Part shown: piece by piece, positions 7,877-14,728 of the stretch | How positions within the stretch are numbered: position 1 is the stretch's first letter | How the letters are laid out: each line of letters opens with the position of its first letter | Origin: a virus | DNA length: 21,423 bases | Virus record (IMG/VR): IMGVR_UViG_3300009430_000014 | Location: 1-21,423 of that record | Reading direction: 5' to 3' (one strand) | Translations under genes and position numbers: made by a program | Notes under the pieces: model-generated | Seen by the model: the letters and a program-made list of their open reading frames with translations, nothing else | What the model was told of the DNA's origin: nothing | Databases searched by the model: none

Positions 7877-8428
7877 TTAGCGGATGATCAACGATTCATT
7901 TCGAATCTTATCTGTGAATTGAATGTCGTTAAGTCTGTTAATCCAACCTTTTAGAAAGACTTTTTGCGTTGGATCTTGATCGCAAATATCTTTTACGAAA
8001 CGTATTCTTTCCGCCTTAATAATATCAAATAATCCTCGCGGATTAGCTGCATTCAGAGCATACAATGTCTTCTGACCGACAATTCCATCAACCGGTACAT
8101 TAAGAATGCGCTGAACATTTTTAATACCATGTACGCCTGAAGCCCATACCCAATCGACTACCAGGTTAGCAATAGATTGAGAGCGGATCTGGTCAGCTTT
8201 CCATCTATTCCAATAGTTCGTTACAAATACATGATATAGATCATCTACTGTAATAAACTTTAGGTCATCAGCATCGATGTCACCATCACCATCTTTGTCA
8301 TAACCACAGCATTTCCATGTTGATAGCGTAATACCCATGTTGGTTTTACCTCCTTTGTCGTTCTTGTGATCTGCCCAACCACCTTCCCATTTCCGAATGA
8401 AATCAAATAATAATGTTGCTTTTGCCAT
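7877..8428 (-). CDS. GH108-family N-acetylmuramidase (endolysin) with EF-hand-like loop
   Basis: A 183-aa peptidoglycan hydrolase that would cleave the glycan backbone at lysis. The GH108 signature is near the N-terminus: KWEGGWADHKNDKGGKTNMGIT, with E15 as the expected catalytic acid. Residues 44-55 (DKDGDGDIDADD) form an EF-hand/dockerin-like calcium loop inside the catalytic region. Residues about 102-150 (VQRILNVPVDGIVGQKTLYALN) match the peptidoglycan-binding part usually paired with GH108. There is no signal peptide, so release would need the holin-like protein encoded about 9.5 kb upstream in the operon. It follows the methylase by 56 bp. Family assignment is firm; calcium dependence is inferred. 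Confidence 0.93.
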   Translation of the reverse strand: MAKATLLFDFIRKWEGGWADHKNDKGGKTNMGITLSTWKCCGYDKDGDGDIDADDLKFITVDDLYHVFVTNYWNRWKADQIRSQSIANLVVDWVWASGVHGIKNVQRILNVPVDGIVGQKTLYALNAANPRGLFDIIKAERIRFVKDICDQDPTQKVFLKGWINRLNDIQFTDKIRNESLIIR

Positions 8429-8484
8429 AATAATTTAAGTTTATTAGGCAAAAGTGTAGGTTACTAAAGAAATTTAATAGGACA

Positions 8485-9294
8485 TCAAAATAAAGAGCCT
8501 TGAGTATTTCCGATATCATCATAATTGCATACCATCCATTCTTCTTGCTTTCTTCTATTTGTCTTAGATGCAGATATAGTCCGTTCTATGCTGTGAATTA
8601 CCCAATTATTATTATCAGCATAGCTTTTAATTAGATCCATCGGGAACATTGTGAGCATGAATTTTCCTTTTACATTACTCAATAATTCTAATAGATCAAT
8701 CAGATTTTGTTCATTGAAAGATCCTTCGTAATGGCCGCAATCAGAGTTAACGTATGGTGGATCCACAAAATGGAAAGCATCATTATTGTCATAACATTCA
8801 ATCACAGTTAGAGCATCACGGCTTTCAATAGTTACATTCTCAAGACGTTTACAAAGTAACTCTGTAAATTCATCTTTAGCATTCGATAGTTTTTTAGGCA
8901 TACCTCCCGAAAAGTCATATCCAAAAGATCCATCAAGTTTTGAAGCAAATGACGTTTTACAGAGCGTCCACACCGCCCATGCTCTTTGAGCTTGAGTGAA
9001 AAAATCTGAATAATTTAATATATGTACAGCATGAGCATGCACATCCCTAGAATGAAGCGTTTTATCTATTTCCGTTTTTAACTCTTGATAGTTAACCTTT
9101 GCCATCCAATAGAACGTTACTAAGTCCATATTGATATCATTAATAATCTCTGCATCAACAGGGTTTTTAGCGAATAGCACAGCAGCACCGCCACAAAAGG
9201 CTTCTGTATATAACTTATGTTGTGGAATAAGCGGCAATATATGCTGAAGCATTGTCTGTTTGCCACCATAATAAGAAATAGGTGTTTTCATCAT
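8485..9294 (-). CDS. D12-class DNA adenine N6-methyltransferase (Dam-like)
   Basis: A 269-aa enzyme transferring a methyl group from S-adenosylmethionine to adenine in DNA. Motifs: TPISYYGGK at residues 4-12, the SAM-binding YTEAFCGGAAV at 29-39, and the catalytic DPPY at 178-181 (FVDPPYVNS). This layout is D12/Dam-like, whose best-known target is GATC, but the target here is not proven. The ATG at 9294 (MMKTPIS) is preferred because it sits right before the first motif. An upstream in-frame ATG at 9393 would add 33 residues encoded by a palindrome and is probably not used. Placed in a late operon, it probably modifies phage DNA against restriction. The divergent hairpin RNA promoter begins 18 bp upstream of its start. 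Confidence 0.92.
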   Translation of the reverse strand: MMKTPISYYGGKQTMLQHILPLIPQHKLYTEAFCGGAAVLFAKNPVDAEIINDINMDLVTFYWMAKVNYQELKTEIDKTLHSRDVHAHAVHILNYSDFFTQAQRAWAVWTLCKTSFASKLDGSFGYDFSGGMPKKLSNAKDEFTELLCKRLENVTIESRDALTVIECYDNNDAFHFVDPPYVNSDCGHYEGSFNEQNLIDLLELLSNVKGKFMLTMFPMDLIKSYADNNNWVIHSIERTISASKTNRRKQEEWMVCNYDDIGNTQGSLF

Positions 9295-9312
9295 TATATA
9301 AAAATTAGTTAT

Positions 9313-9320
9313 TATCTTTG
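9313..9320 (+). promoter_or_regulatory. -7 box of a Bacteroidetes promoter for the hairpin RNA
   Basis: TATCTTTG is identical to the -7 box before tRNA-Phe. It points away from the methylase gene and against all late genes. A transcript would start about 5-7 bases downstream, the first bases of the hairpin. No clear TTTG lies at the expected -33 distance; only a T-rich stretch (TTTTC, 9285-9289) is near, so the upstream element is weak or absent. Confidence 0.55.
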
Positions 9321-9323
9321 CGG

Positions 9324-9460
9324 TCCTACCACATACGAAATGCGCCAACACACAGAAGAGGATATTAGCCCTCGGCTCTGCGTGTTGGCGCATTTATGTT
9401 TGTATGTGGTAGGATACTACAAACAAGTCGGGGGCTTTTTTTAACCCCCAAGCTTTTTTT
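9324..9460 (+). ncRNA. Candidate small RNA: long rod-like hairpin plus terminator
   Basis: The outer stem TCCTACCACATAC (9324-9336) pairs with GTATGTGGTAGGA (9402-9414). The inner stem AAATGCGCCAACAC (9338-9351) pairs with GTGTTGGCGCATTT (9382-9395). Next come CAGA (9353-9356)/TCTG (9377-9380) and GAGG (9358-9361)/CCTC (9370-9373) around the 8-nt loop ATATTAGC. The main irregularity is a 6-nt bulge at 9396-9401. The terminator at 9430-9460 follows, giving an RNA of about 115-135 nt. It is antisense to the late operon between the methylase and the ~101-aa gene. A 34-codon ORF (9340-9444) lies within it, starting at the inner stem, but translation is unsupported. Function unknown; it could also be a mobile palindromic element. 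Confidence 0.55.
9430..9460 (+). terminator. Rho-independent terminator of the hairpin RNA
   Basis: GGGGG (9430-9434) and CCCCC (9445-9449) enclose a T-rich 10-nt loop and are followed by AAGC and seven T residues (9454-9460). The T tract is on the + strand, so it ends transcription coming from the hairpin rather than the late operon. The last T bases overlap the reverse-complemented stop codon of the ~101-aa gene, so the two units converge here. Confidence 0.65.
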
Positions 9461-9764
9461 AATTATTCTCTGTATTGCTAGCTATGTAGCTTTCAGCCTC
9501 TTCTTTCGAATCGAAAAGTATAGCATCATACAAATACTTCTCAGTGTCTACAATTTGATTATCGAGTACAGCTATTTTATTAATTGCTTCATCTCGAGTA
9601 ATTAAATTATTAGAAGCGATATACTCATTCAGCAATTCTTCTGTATCGAACTCTGCTGAATCAAACCCTTTCCCAGGCGTACACTTACCTTTAAAATTTA
9701 TTTCCATAATTTGTATTATTCCATTTCTATGGACTACAATACAGTTTTTCGTTAATTCTACCAT
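9459..9764 (-). CDS. Small acidic protein of unknown function downstream of the fibre
   Basis: A 101-aa acidic protein from the ATG at 9764 (MVELTKNC), 14 bp after the fibre stop. A longer version would need a TTG at 9782 overlapping the fibre stop. The C-terminal half is helical (DEAINKIAVLDNQIVDTEKYLYDAILFDSKEEAESYI). A two-fold similarity is visible between DTEELLNEYIASNN and DSKEEAESYIASNT. There is no membrane segment or known motif. Small genes after tail fibres are often fibre assembly chaperones or accessory proteins; that is only a guess here. Confidence 0.6.
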   Translation of the reverse strand: MVELTKNCIVVHRNGIIQIMEINFKGKCTPGKGFDSAEFDTEELLNEYIASNNLITRDEAINKIAVLDNQIVDTEKYLYDAILFDSKEEAESYIASNTENN

Positions 9765-9778
9765 GATATATATTATTA

Positions 9779-12388
9779 TCAATTAGTTGTTACAGTAAAC
9801 CCTAAACCAGACAAATATGATCTAGCATTAGATGATAAAGCAGTAGGAGCTCCACAATTTCCCGTTAAATCAATCATCTTACTGCCAGTTGCAGTTTGTA
9901 CTTGCGCTGCAAGGTCAATTAGCAATTTATCAGTCATCGCTGAGGTAAATACGCCTACGGCTGGTTTTAATAATACAGTATCTACCATACTGGAAAATTT
10001 TAATCCCCCACTATATGTAACGTTGATTGAGTAGATACTCAATGATTCAATTATTCCTTTTAAACTTGCTAAATCGCCACTTATTGAACTAGAGCTACCC
10101 GATATTGTAATGCGAACAGTTCTTTCGGGAATATCTCTTAAATTCCCTGTTATTGTTGAGGGAGCATTAAGTAGTTGTAAAATCCTCAGTTTTTTTGGTA
10201 AATCAGATAAATCGCCCGAAATATTTGGGCATCTATTTAACGATAAATTTTCAAGGCTTTTTGGTAAATCTCTATACTGCCCAGATAATGATGTATTTAA
10301 AACACTTGCCATATTAAACCTTATTATATCTCTAGGTAAAGAAGACACAAAACCATATACTTCATTTCCTTCTGATATTGAAACCCCTGTGTTGTTTACT
10401 ACCTCGTTAGCTTCTATTACTGGCAAAGGACTATTTACACTATGTCCTGCCCCTTCTTGTTGTATTTTAAATAGATTATCAATTTCTATTTCAGCTTTAT
10501 TAACGTTTAATTTGAAAGCAACAACTGTTGAGATGTCTTTCGGTAAAAATGTACTTGACCCTATTTCTGAAAGAGTTGTTCTGTCAATAAACACACCGCC
10601 CCTAATTACGGCGTATCCTGATTTATTAGTCTGAAAACTGTAAGTACAATAACCAGAACCGTCCCCATTCTTTCTAAAACCGATATACTTCTTAAATGGC
10701 GCAATATAAGGTTCAGGTGTACAATTACCATAATTAATTGCAGGATTTCCGTTTGTAATTCCATCCAAATTGTTTTGTGTATCTAACCATTTAGATGCAG
10801 TAGCATTCTCGGGAAGTAATTCTACAACACAACCATCAGTAGCTTTATTTATCTTATCGGAATAAGTCAATCTGCTTAAATCTGGGCGACCCATATTATA
10901 ATAATAGTCTACATCAGATTGCAAAAAACCTCGTTTGAAAAATCTAAAAAGAGAAATATCCCCATTAACTCTATATCCAGAAAGGTTAATATTTAGATTG
11001 GCAGTATTTTTAATTAATGGAGTTAAATTGTATTTCGCTTCTGCGCTTAATTCCCCATTTATATAAATACTCTGAGTGTTATTATAAAATGTACATATTG
11101 CGTGATAGCATTTTCCTGAACTAATGGATGAAGTTAGTAGCTGATAATCTACTCCGTCAACCATCAATCTAAATTGAAGTCTGCTACCTGATTCAATAGA
11201 TATAACGAAACTATCTGCTCCGGTTCCAGGATTTATCTTACTTACTAAAATTCCTCGAGATGCAGGTGTTATTTTAAATAAAATCTCAAACGAAAACCCA
11301 TTATCTCCTGTTTTAAACAAGTCGTTATGGTTAACAACGACACCATCATCAATACCGTCGAATTTATACCCGAACGCTTTCCTCACTTGCCTATTATCAA
11401 GCATCCCATCCGCATCAAGTCCAGCGTATCCGTTTGCCTGATTCTTTTTAGAAGTACGCTCAACCGTGTTGGGTATTTGCCCATCAGGTATGGCACCAGT
11501 AGCATCGAGTGCAGGATAACCGTTAGCACGACCCTTTTCGGATACTGTCTGATAAGTATCTGGTAATTGAGCTTTCAGGAGTTTACCGGTGCCATCCAAG
11601 CCCGGATATCCGTTTGCCTGATTCTTCTTTGATGTACGCTCAACCGTGTTGGGTATTTGCCCATCAGGTATGGCACCAGTAGCATCGAGTGCAGGATAAC
11701 CGTTAGCACGACCCTTTTCAGAGATAGGCTGATAAGTATCCGGTAATTGAGCTTTCAGGAGTTTACCGGTGCCATCTAAACCCGGATATCCGTTTGCCTG
11801 ATTCTTCTTTGATGTACGCTCAACCGTGTTGGGTATTTGCGCATCAGGTATGGCACCAGTAGCATCGAGTGCAGGATAACCGTTAGCACGACCCTTTTCG
11901 GATACTGTCTGATAAGTATCCGGTAATTGAGCTTTTAATAGTTTACCGGTGCCATCCAAACCAGCGTATCCGTTTGCCTTATTCTTGTTAGCCGTCTTTT
12001 CAGCTAACTGAAAATCTTTATCCGAGATAAATACTCTCCACTCAGACACATTTGACCAGGAAGCTATATTACTTCCATTGAAGTATGCAATTACTTCACC
12101 GTTGTCGGATTGGAACTTTATAACACAACCTCCTACACGCAAACGAGCAGGTACAAGTGCTATAGCTTGATCTAAAGTGAATACAGGTGTACCGTCAGTA
12201 TTAACATGATACCTAGATACATTATACATTTCTGATCTGCTTGAGTCGTCCGCTTCCTGCTGTTTATTTACCATTTGCAGCATCTGCTCACCCACTAGGG
12301 TGTGAGTATTAGATTCAGGTAGCTCATTTTGCCGGATGAGATTAGCACCGGCAACCAATTGTTCATAAGATTGTGTACTCATATTCAT
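9779..12388 (-). CDS. Tail fibre / receptor-binding protein with repeat shaft, LamG and LRR-like domains
   Basis: An 869-aa virion protein, probably the host-recognition fibre. Residues 1-130 form an attachment region with WSNVSEWRVF near the end. Residues 138-328 form a shaft of seven 30-residue half-repeats, each starting ANGY(A/P)xLD, with QLPDTYQ and QIPNTVE spacers. Residues about 340-500 are a concanavalin-like LamG domain (FDGIDDGVVVNHNDLF, GFSFEILFKI, ISLFRFFKRGFLQSDVD), a fold often binding glycans. Residues about 680-845 form LRR-like repeats (LPKSLENLSLNRCPNISGDLSDLPKKLRILQLL). It starts one base into the previous stop codon. Glycan or surface binding is inferred. The shaft repeats are almost identical in DNA, unlike the rest of the gene. 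Confidence 0.88.
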   Translation of the reverse strand: MNMSTQSYEQLVAGANLIRQNELPESNTHTLVGEQMLQMVNKQQEADDSSRSEMYNVSRYHVNTDGTPVFTLDQAIALVPARLRVGGCVIKFQSDNGEVIAYFNGSNIASWSNVSEWRVFISDKDFQLAEKTANKNKANGYAGLDGTGKLLKAQLPDTYQTVSEKGRANGYPALDATGAIPDAQIPNTVERTSKKNQANGYPGLDGTGKLLKAQLPDTYQPISEKGRANGYPALDATGAIPDGQIPNTVERTSKKNQANGYPGLDGTGKLLKAQLPDTYQTVSEKGRANGYPALDATGAIPDGQIPNTVERTSKKNQANGYAGLDADGMLDNRQVRKAFGYKFDGIDDGVVVNHNDLFKTGDNGFSFEILFKITPASRGILVSKINPGTGADSFVISIESGSRLQFRLMVDGVDYQLLTSSISSGKCYHAICTFYNNTQSIYINGELSAEAKYNLTPLIKNTANLNINLSGYRVNGDISLFRFFKRGFLQSDVDYYYNMGRPDLSRLTYSDKINKATDGCVVELLPENATASKWLDTQNNLDGITNGNPAINYGNCTPEPYIAPFKKYIGFRKNGDGSGYCTYSFQTNKSGYAVIRGGVFIDRTTLSEIGSSTFLPKDISTVVAFKLNVNKAEIEIDNLFKIQQEGAGHSVNSPLPVIEANEVVNNTGVSISEGNEVYGFVSSLPRDIIRFNMASVLNTSLSGQYRDLPKSLENLSLNRCPNISGDLSDLPKKLRILQLLNAPSTITGNLRDIPERTVRITISGSSSSISGDLASLKGIIESLSIYSINVTYSGGLKFSSMVDTVLLKPAVGVFTSAMTDKLLIDLAAQVQTATGSKMIDLTGNCGAPTALSSNARSYLSGLGFTVTTN
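11405..11977 (-). repeat. 180-bp direct repeats (three units plus a partial) within the fibre gene
   Basis: Units at 11798-11977, 11618-11797 and 11438-11617, with a partial unit to 11405, keep an exact 180-bp period. For example, the block caaccgtgttgggtatttgc recurs at 11461, for the first time here, again at 11641, and at 11821. Each unit contains two related 90-bp halves, giving seven ANGY half-repeats in the protein. Differences form a mosaic: the outer units encode QTVSEKG and the middle one QPISEKG. This suggests recent duplication or gene conversion. Confidence 0.92.
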
Positions 12389-12918
12389 TAATTAAAAGTT
12401 TTATCAAACGTTTCATCGAAAGCACGATCTTCCAAAAATGCCTTCCTACAATTCTTGCCTTTATAAGGTATATCAATATTGAAAGGTGCTGAATATCCGT
12501 ACAGGGATAGATCTATATTCTGCACAGGATCAACATCTATTCCCTGGATAGAAAATGAAGCAAGAAAGCTATATTTCCGATCGCGCTTATCGATTACAAT
12601 CTGAGCAAATAATTCATCTATGATACGTTCGCACACTTTAGTGCGATTATCTATTTCCGTATAATCACCAGTATCAGAAATGTGATCAACGACCAATAGG
12701 TTGTAATCATAGCTCTTATGGTAGGATACATCGCTACCATCATAATGGTATGATCCTTGAGCGAGGATAACTGCAGGATAGCATAATACGCTATCAAGAG
12801 ACGTTTCCATCTCAGCTGTTGAGCATAGGAAATGTTTCTCGCCATTAGCTTCATGCCTAACATCCACATGCCTTCTACACAGATGCTCAATGTATTCTGA
12901 AAAATTAGTTATTTCCAT
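12388..12918 (-). CDS. Possible tail terminator/connector protein with FDETFDKTFN tail
   Basis: A 176-aa alpha/beta protein between the 265-aa protein and the fibre. Central segments (YPAVILAQGSYHYDGSD, NLLVVDHISDTGDYTEIDNRTKVCERIIDEL) and a later YGYSAPFNIDI resemble small phage neck or tail-terminator proteins by their alternation of strands and helices; I cannot name a family. It ends in AFDETFDKTFN, almost the same as the end of the 362-aa protein (SFDKTFDQTFD). The start overlaps the upstream gene by 14 bp. A virion role is inferred from operon position. Confidence 0.65.
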   Translation of the reverse strand: MEITNFSEYIEHLCRRHVDVRHEANGEKHFLCSTAEMETSLDSVLCYPAVILAQGSYHYDGSDVSYHKSYDYNLLVVDHISDTGDYTEIDNRTKVCERIIDELFAQIVIDKRDRKYSFLASFSIQGIDVDPVQNIDLSLYGYSAPFNIDIPYKGKNCRKAFLEDRAFDETFDKTFN

Positions 12919-13702
12919 TCTTGATAGCCTCCCTTATTCTACGATTCATTATTCGAAGAGCATCCGTCACAGGCATCGCCTGGTATTTAGACATATCAGG
13001 TATATGATCACCTACGAAACTGTCAAATATACTCAGCCAGTCTACCGATCGATTAATTTTATTATTACTCTTATTGTCACCATCACTTTCGGGGAAAAGG
13101 TGTATGTACGCTCTAGCTAACCAGCTCTTGATCATAATGTAATTCAAGAATATGGCATACTTAATTTCTTTATCAATCTTAGCAACTTCATGCACGCGAG
13201 AATCAATGTCAAGAGCTACGCACTTCTTATCATCGGATGTCAATACATAACGCTCATTATTCTTCATATACAGAGCTGCGATAAATAGATTCAGATAGTG
13301 ATCGTTGCTCTGATCGAGCACGTACTTACTAAAGAAGGTATCAACTGTCATAAATTGCTGTAAGCACATTCCCGACAATTTAGCACCTGGAGCTTGTAAT
13401 TTTGTTCCGGAAATTTTATCCAAGAAGAAATCAGAAAAAGGAATCCGAGCATCACGTACAAATTCGACCAACTCTATTAATTTATATTTATCGTATGATG
13501 ATAATTTAGATACGATAAGGCGAGGAAATTTATAGAAATCACGTAAAAATCGCTCGACAGAGTATTCACAGCTATAAAGTTTAGCAGCTGCAATAAATTG
13601 CTTAGGACTCAATTCTTTCCATCCTTCAGGAACGTCGATCTTTTTAGACCAACGGAATACCCTCCAATAGCAATAGGTATACTTGAGTTGTTTCATGCCC
13701 AA
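12905..13702 (-). CDS. Unassigned structural or assembly protein (265 aa)
   Basis: A mostly helical, aromatic- and Lys-rich protein between the DUF6712-like protein and the 176-aa protein, overlapping both (10 and 14 bp). The N-terminal part (WSKKIDVPEGWKELSPKQFIAAAKLY) is followed by long helices. A flexible Asn/Asp-rich linker (SDGDNKSNNKINRS) precedes a conserved-looking C-terminal block (WLSIFDSFVGDHIPDMSKYQAMPVTDALRIMN). This kind of helical protein in this place could be a tail assembly chaperone or a connector. I have no motif that decides it. Confidence 0.65.
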   Translation of the reverse strand: MGMKQLKYTYCYWRVFRWSKKIDVPEGWKELSPKQFIAAAKLYSCEYSVERFLRDFYKFPRLIVSKLSSYDKYKLIELVEFVRDARIPFSDFFLDKISGTKLQAPGAKLSGMCLQQFMTVDTFFSKYVLDQSNDHYLNLFIAALYMKNNERYVLTSDDKKCVALDIDSRVHEVAKIDKEIKYAIFLNYIMIKSWLARAYIHLFPESDGDNKSNNKINRSVDWLSIFDSFVGDHIPDMSKYQAMPVTDALRIMNRRIREAIKNGNN

Positions 13703-14727
13703 AAGGTTTTTTTATCATCATTATTCCTATCGAAAGCACTGGAAGAGCTACCTGTATAGTATTCAGGAAAAGATCTGCGAACAAACTTCATCAGTTGTGT
13801 GATGTAAGCTTGCATACTATCATCCGCTTGCTTGATCTGCAACTGCAGATATACGGGATCAACTAAAGCTTCTGATTCATCACTGTCAGCATTCGCTTTC
13901 AGGGAACTGAAATACAGCCCCCTATCCGTAAGACTACCAGGCTCGCACATTAGCCGCTTAACAGCACCAATTACAACCACGCGCACAGATCTCATTCTTA
14001 ATTCTTCAACCTTATCAATAAGATCTTTTTGTATACTAGTAGGATCTTTACACCAGGCAACCAATTGTTCATACAGAGCATCACCAAGATTAGTACGCAA
14101 TGTTTCCTCGCTTGCAAAATCAAAATGATTCTGCAAGCGTAAAAATAGTATCCGGCTAGAGTTGATAAAATATACCTTATCAACTTCAGCAGTAGATCTT
14201 ACTATTGAAGTTGACAACCGGCGATAAGTATCCGACTCCTTAAATTCAGGATACTTATTTATGTTGTTAACAAGAAAGTTAATAACTTCATCTAAAGCGT
14301 TAAACCCCTTGTTTTTAAAGTTTTTCTTTAGATTGTTTTCCTGATACTTATAAACCGGTTTAAAAGTACCATTTTCCGATTCTTGACGCTGGAATCCAGC
14401 ATCAGAGATACGAGTGTTTATTTCGTCATAATCGTACCAAAAAGCTAAATTAGCATTAGCACGCTGACAGAGCTGTAATAGCTCATAATCCTTTCTCTCT
14501 CTATCTGTAGCAGATTCACTTGCGGATCCTAAAACTGAAGGATCCGGACCGTACTTATATATTTCGATGAGTTCATTTGTCATCGACTCGCCCAATAAGG
14601 AGCGAATATATAGATTGAATGCGTTATTAAGAGATGGATAAACCGTCTCATACTTCATAGCTGCAGAAACCTTAATATGTTTCTTTAACTCTGCATTCTT
14701 TTCCCATTTTTCAGCACTGAATATCAT
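13693..14727 (-). CDS. DUF6712-like protein, putative head-tail connector
   Basis: A 344-aa soluble helical protein one base after the portal gene. The start (MIFSAEKWEKNAELKKHIKVSAAMKYETVYPSLNNA) and the following LLGESMTNELIEIY resemble what I recall of DUF6712 proteins in Bacteroidetes phages. Domain-level function of that family is not established to my knowledge. Its place directly after the portal suggests a connector, but a diverged head protein cannot be excluded since no capsid gene was found. The last 16 residues (SSAFDRNNDDKKTFWA) faintly echo the FDxTF tails of two other proteins. Confidence 0.7.
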   Translation of the reverse strand: MIFSAEKWEKNAELKKHIKVSAAMKYETVYPSLNNAFNLYIRSLLGESMTNELIEIYKYGPDPSVLGSASESATDRERKDYELLQLCQRANANLAFWYDYDEINTRISDAGFQRQESENGTFKPVYKYQENNLKKNFKNKGFNALDEVINFLVNNINKYPEFKESDTYRRLSTSIVRSTAEVDKVYFINSSRILFLRLQNHFDFASEETLRTNLGDALYEQLVAWCKDPTSIQKDLIDKVEELRMRSVRVVVIGAVKRLMCEPGSLTDRGLYFSSLKANADSDESEALVDPVYLQLQIKQADDSMQAYITQLMKFVRRSFPEYYTGSSSSAFDRNNDDKKTFWA

Positions 14728-14728
14728 A

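Noticed and set aside
9324-9414. Invertible promoter or phase-variation switch
   Set aside because: The promoter box lies outside the inverted arms and only about 30 nt lie between the inner arms. No invertase is adjacent, so a folded RNA is the simpler reading.
11405-11977. CRISPR-like regular repeats
   Set aside because: The 180-bp units are in frame with a fibre shaft; there are no short repeats with unique spacers and no cas genes.
9779-12388. Diversity-generating retroelement target in the fibre
   Set aside because: No reverse transcriptase, accessory gene or template-like second copy of a variable region is present in the window.
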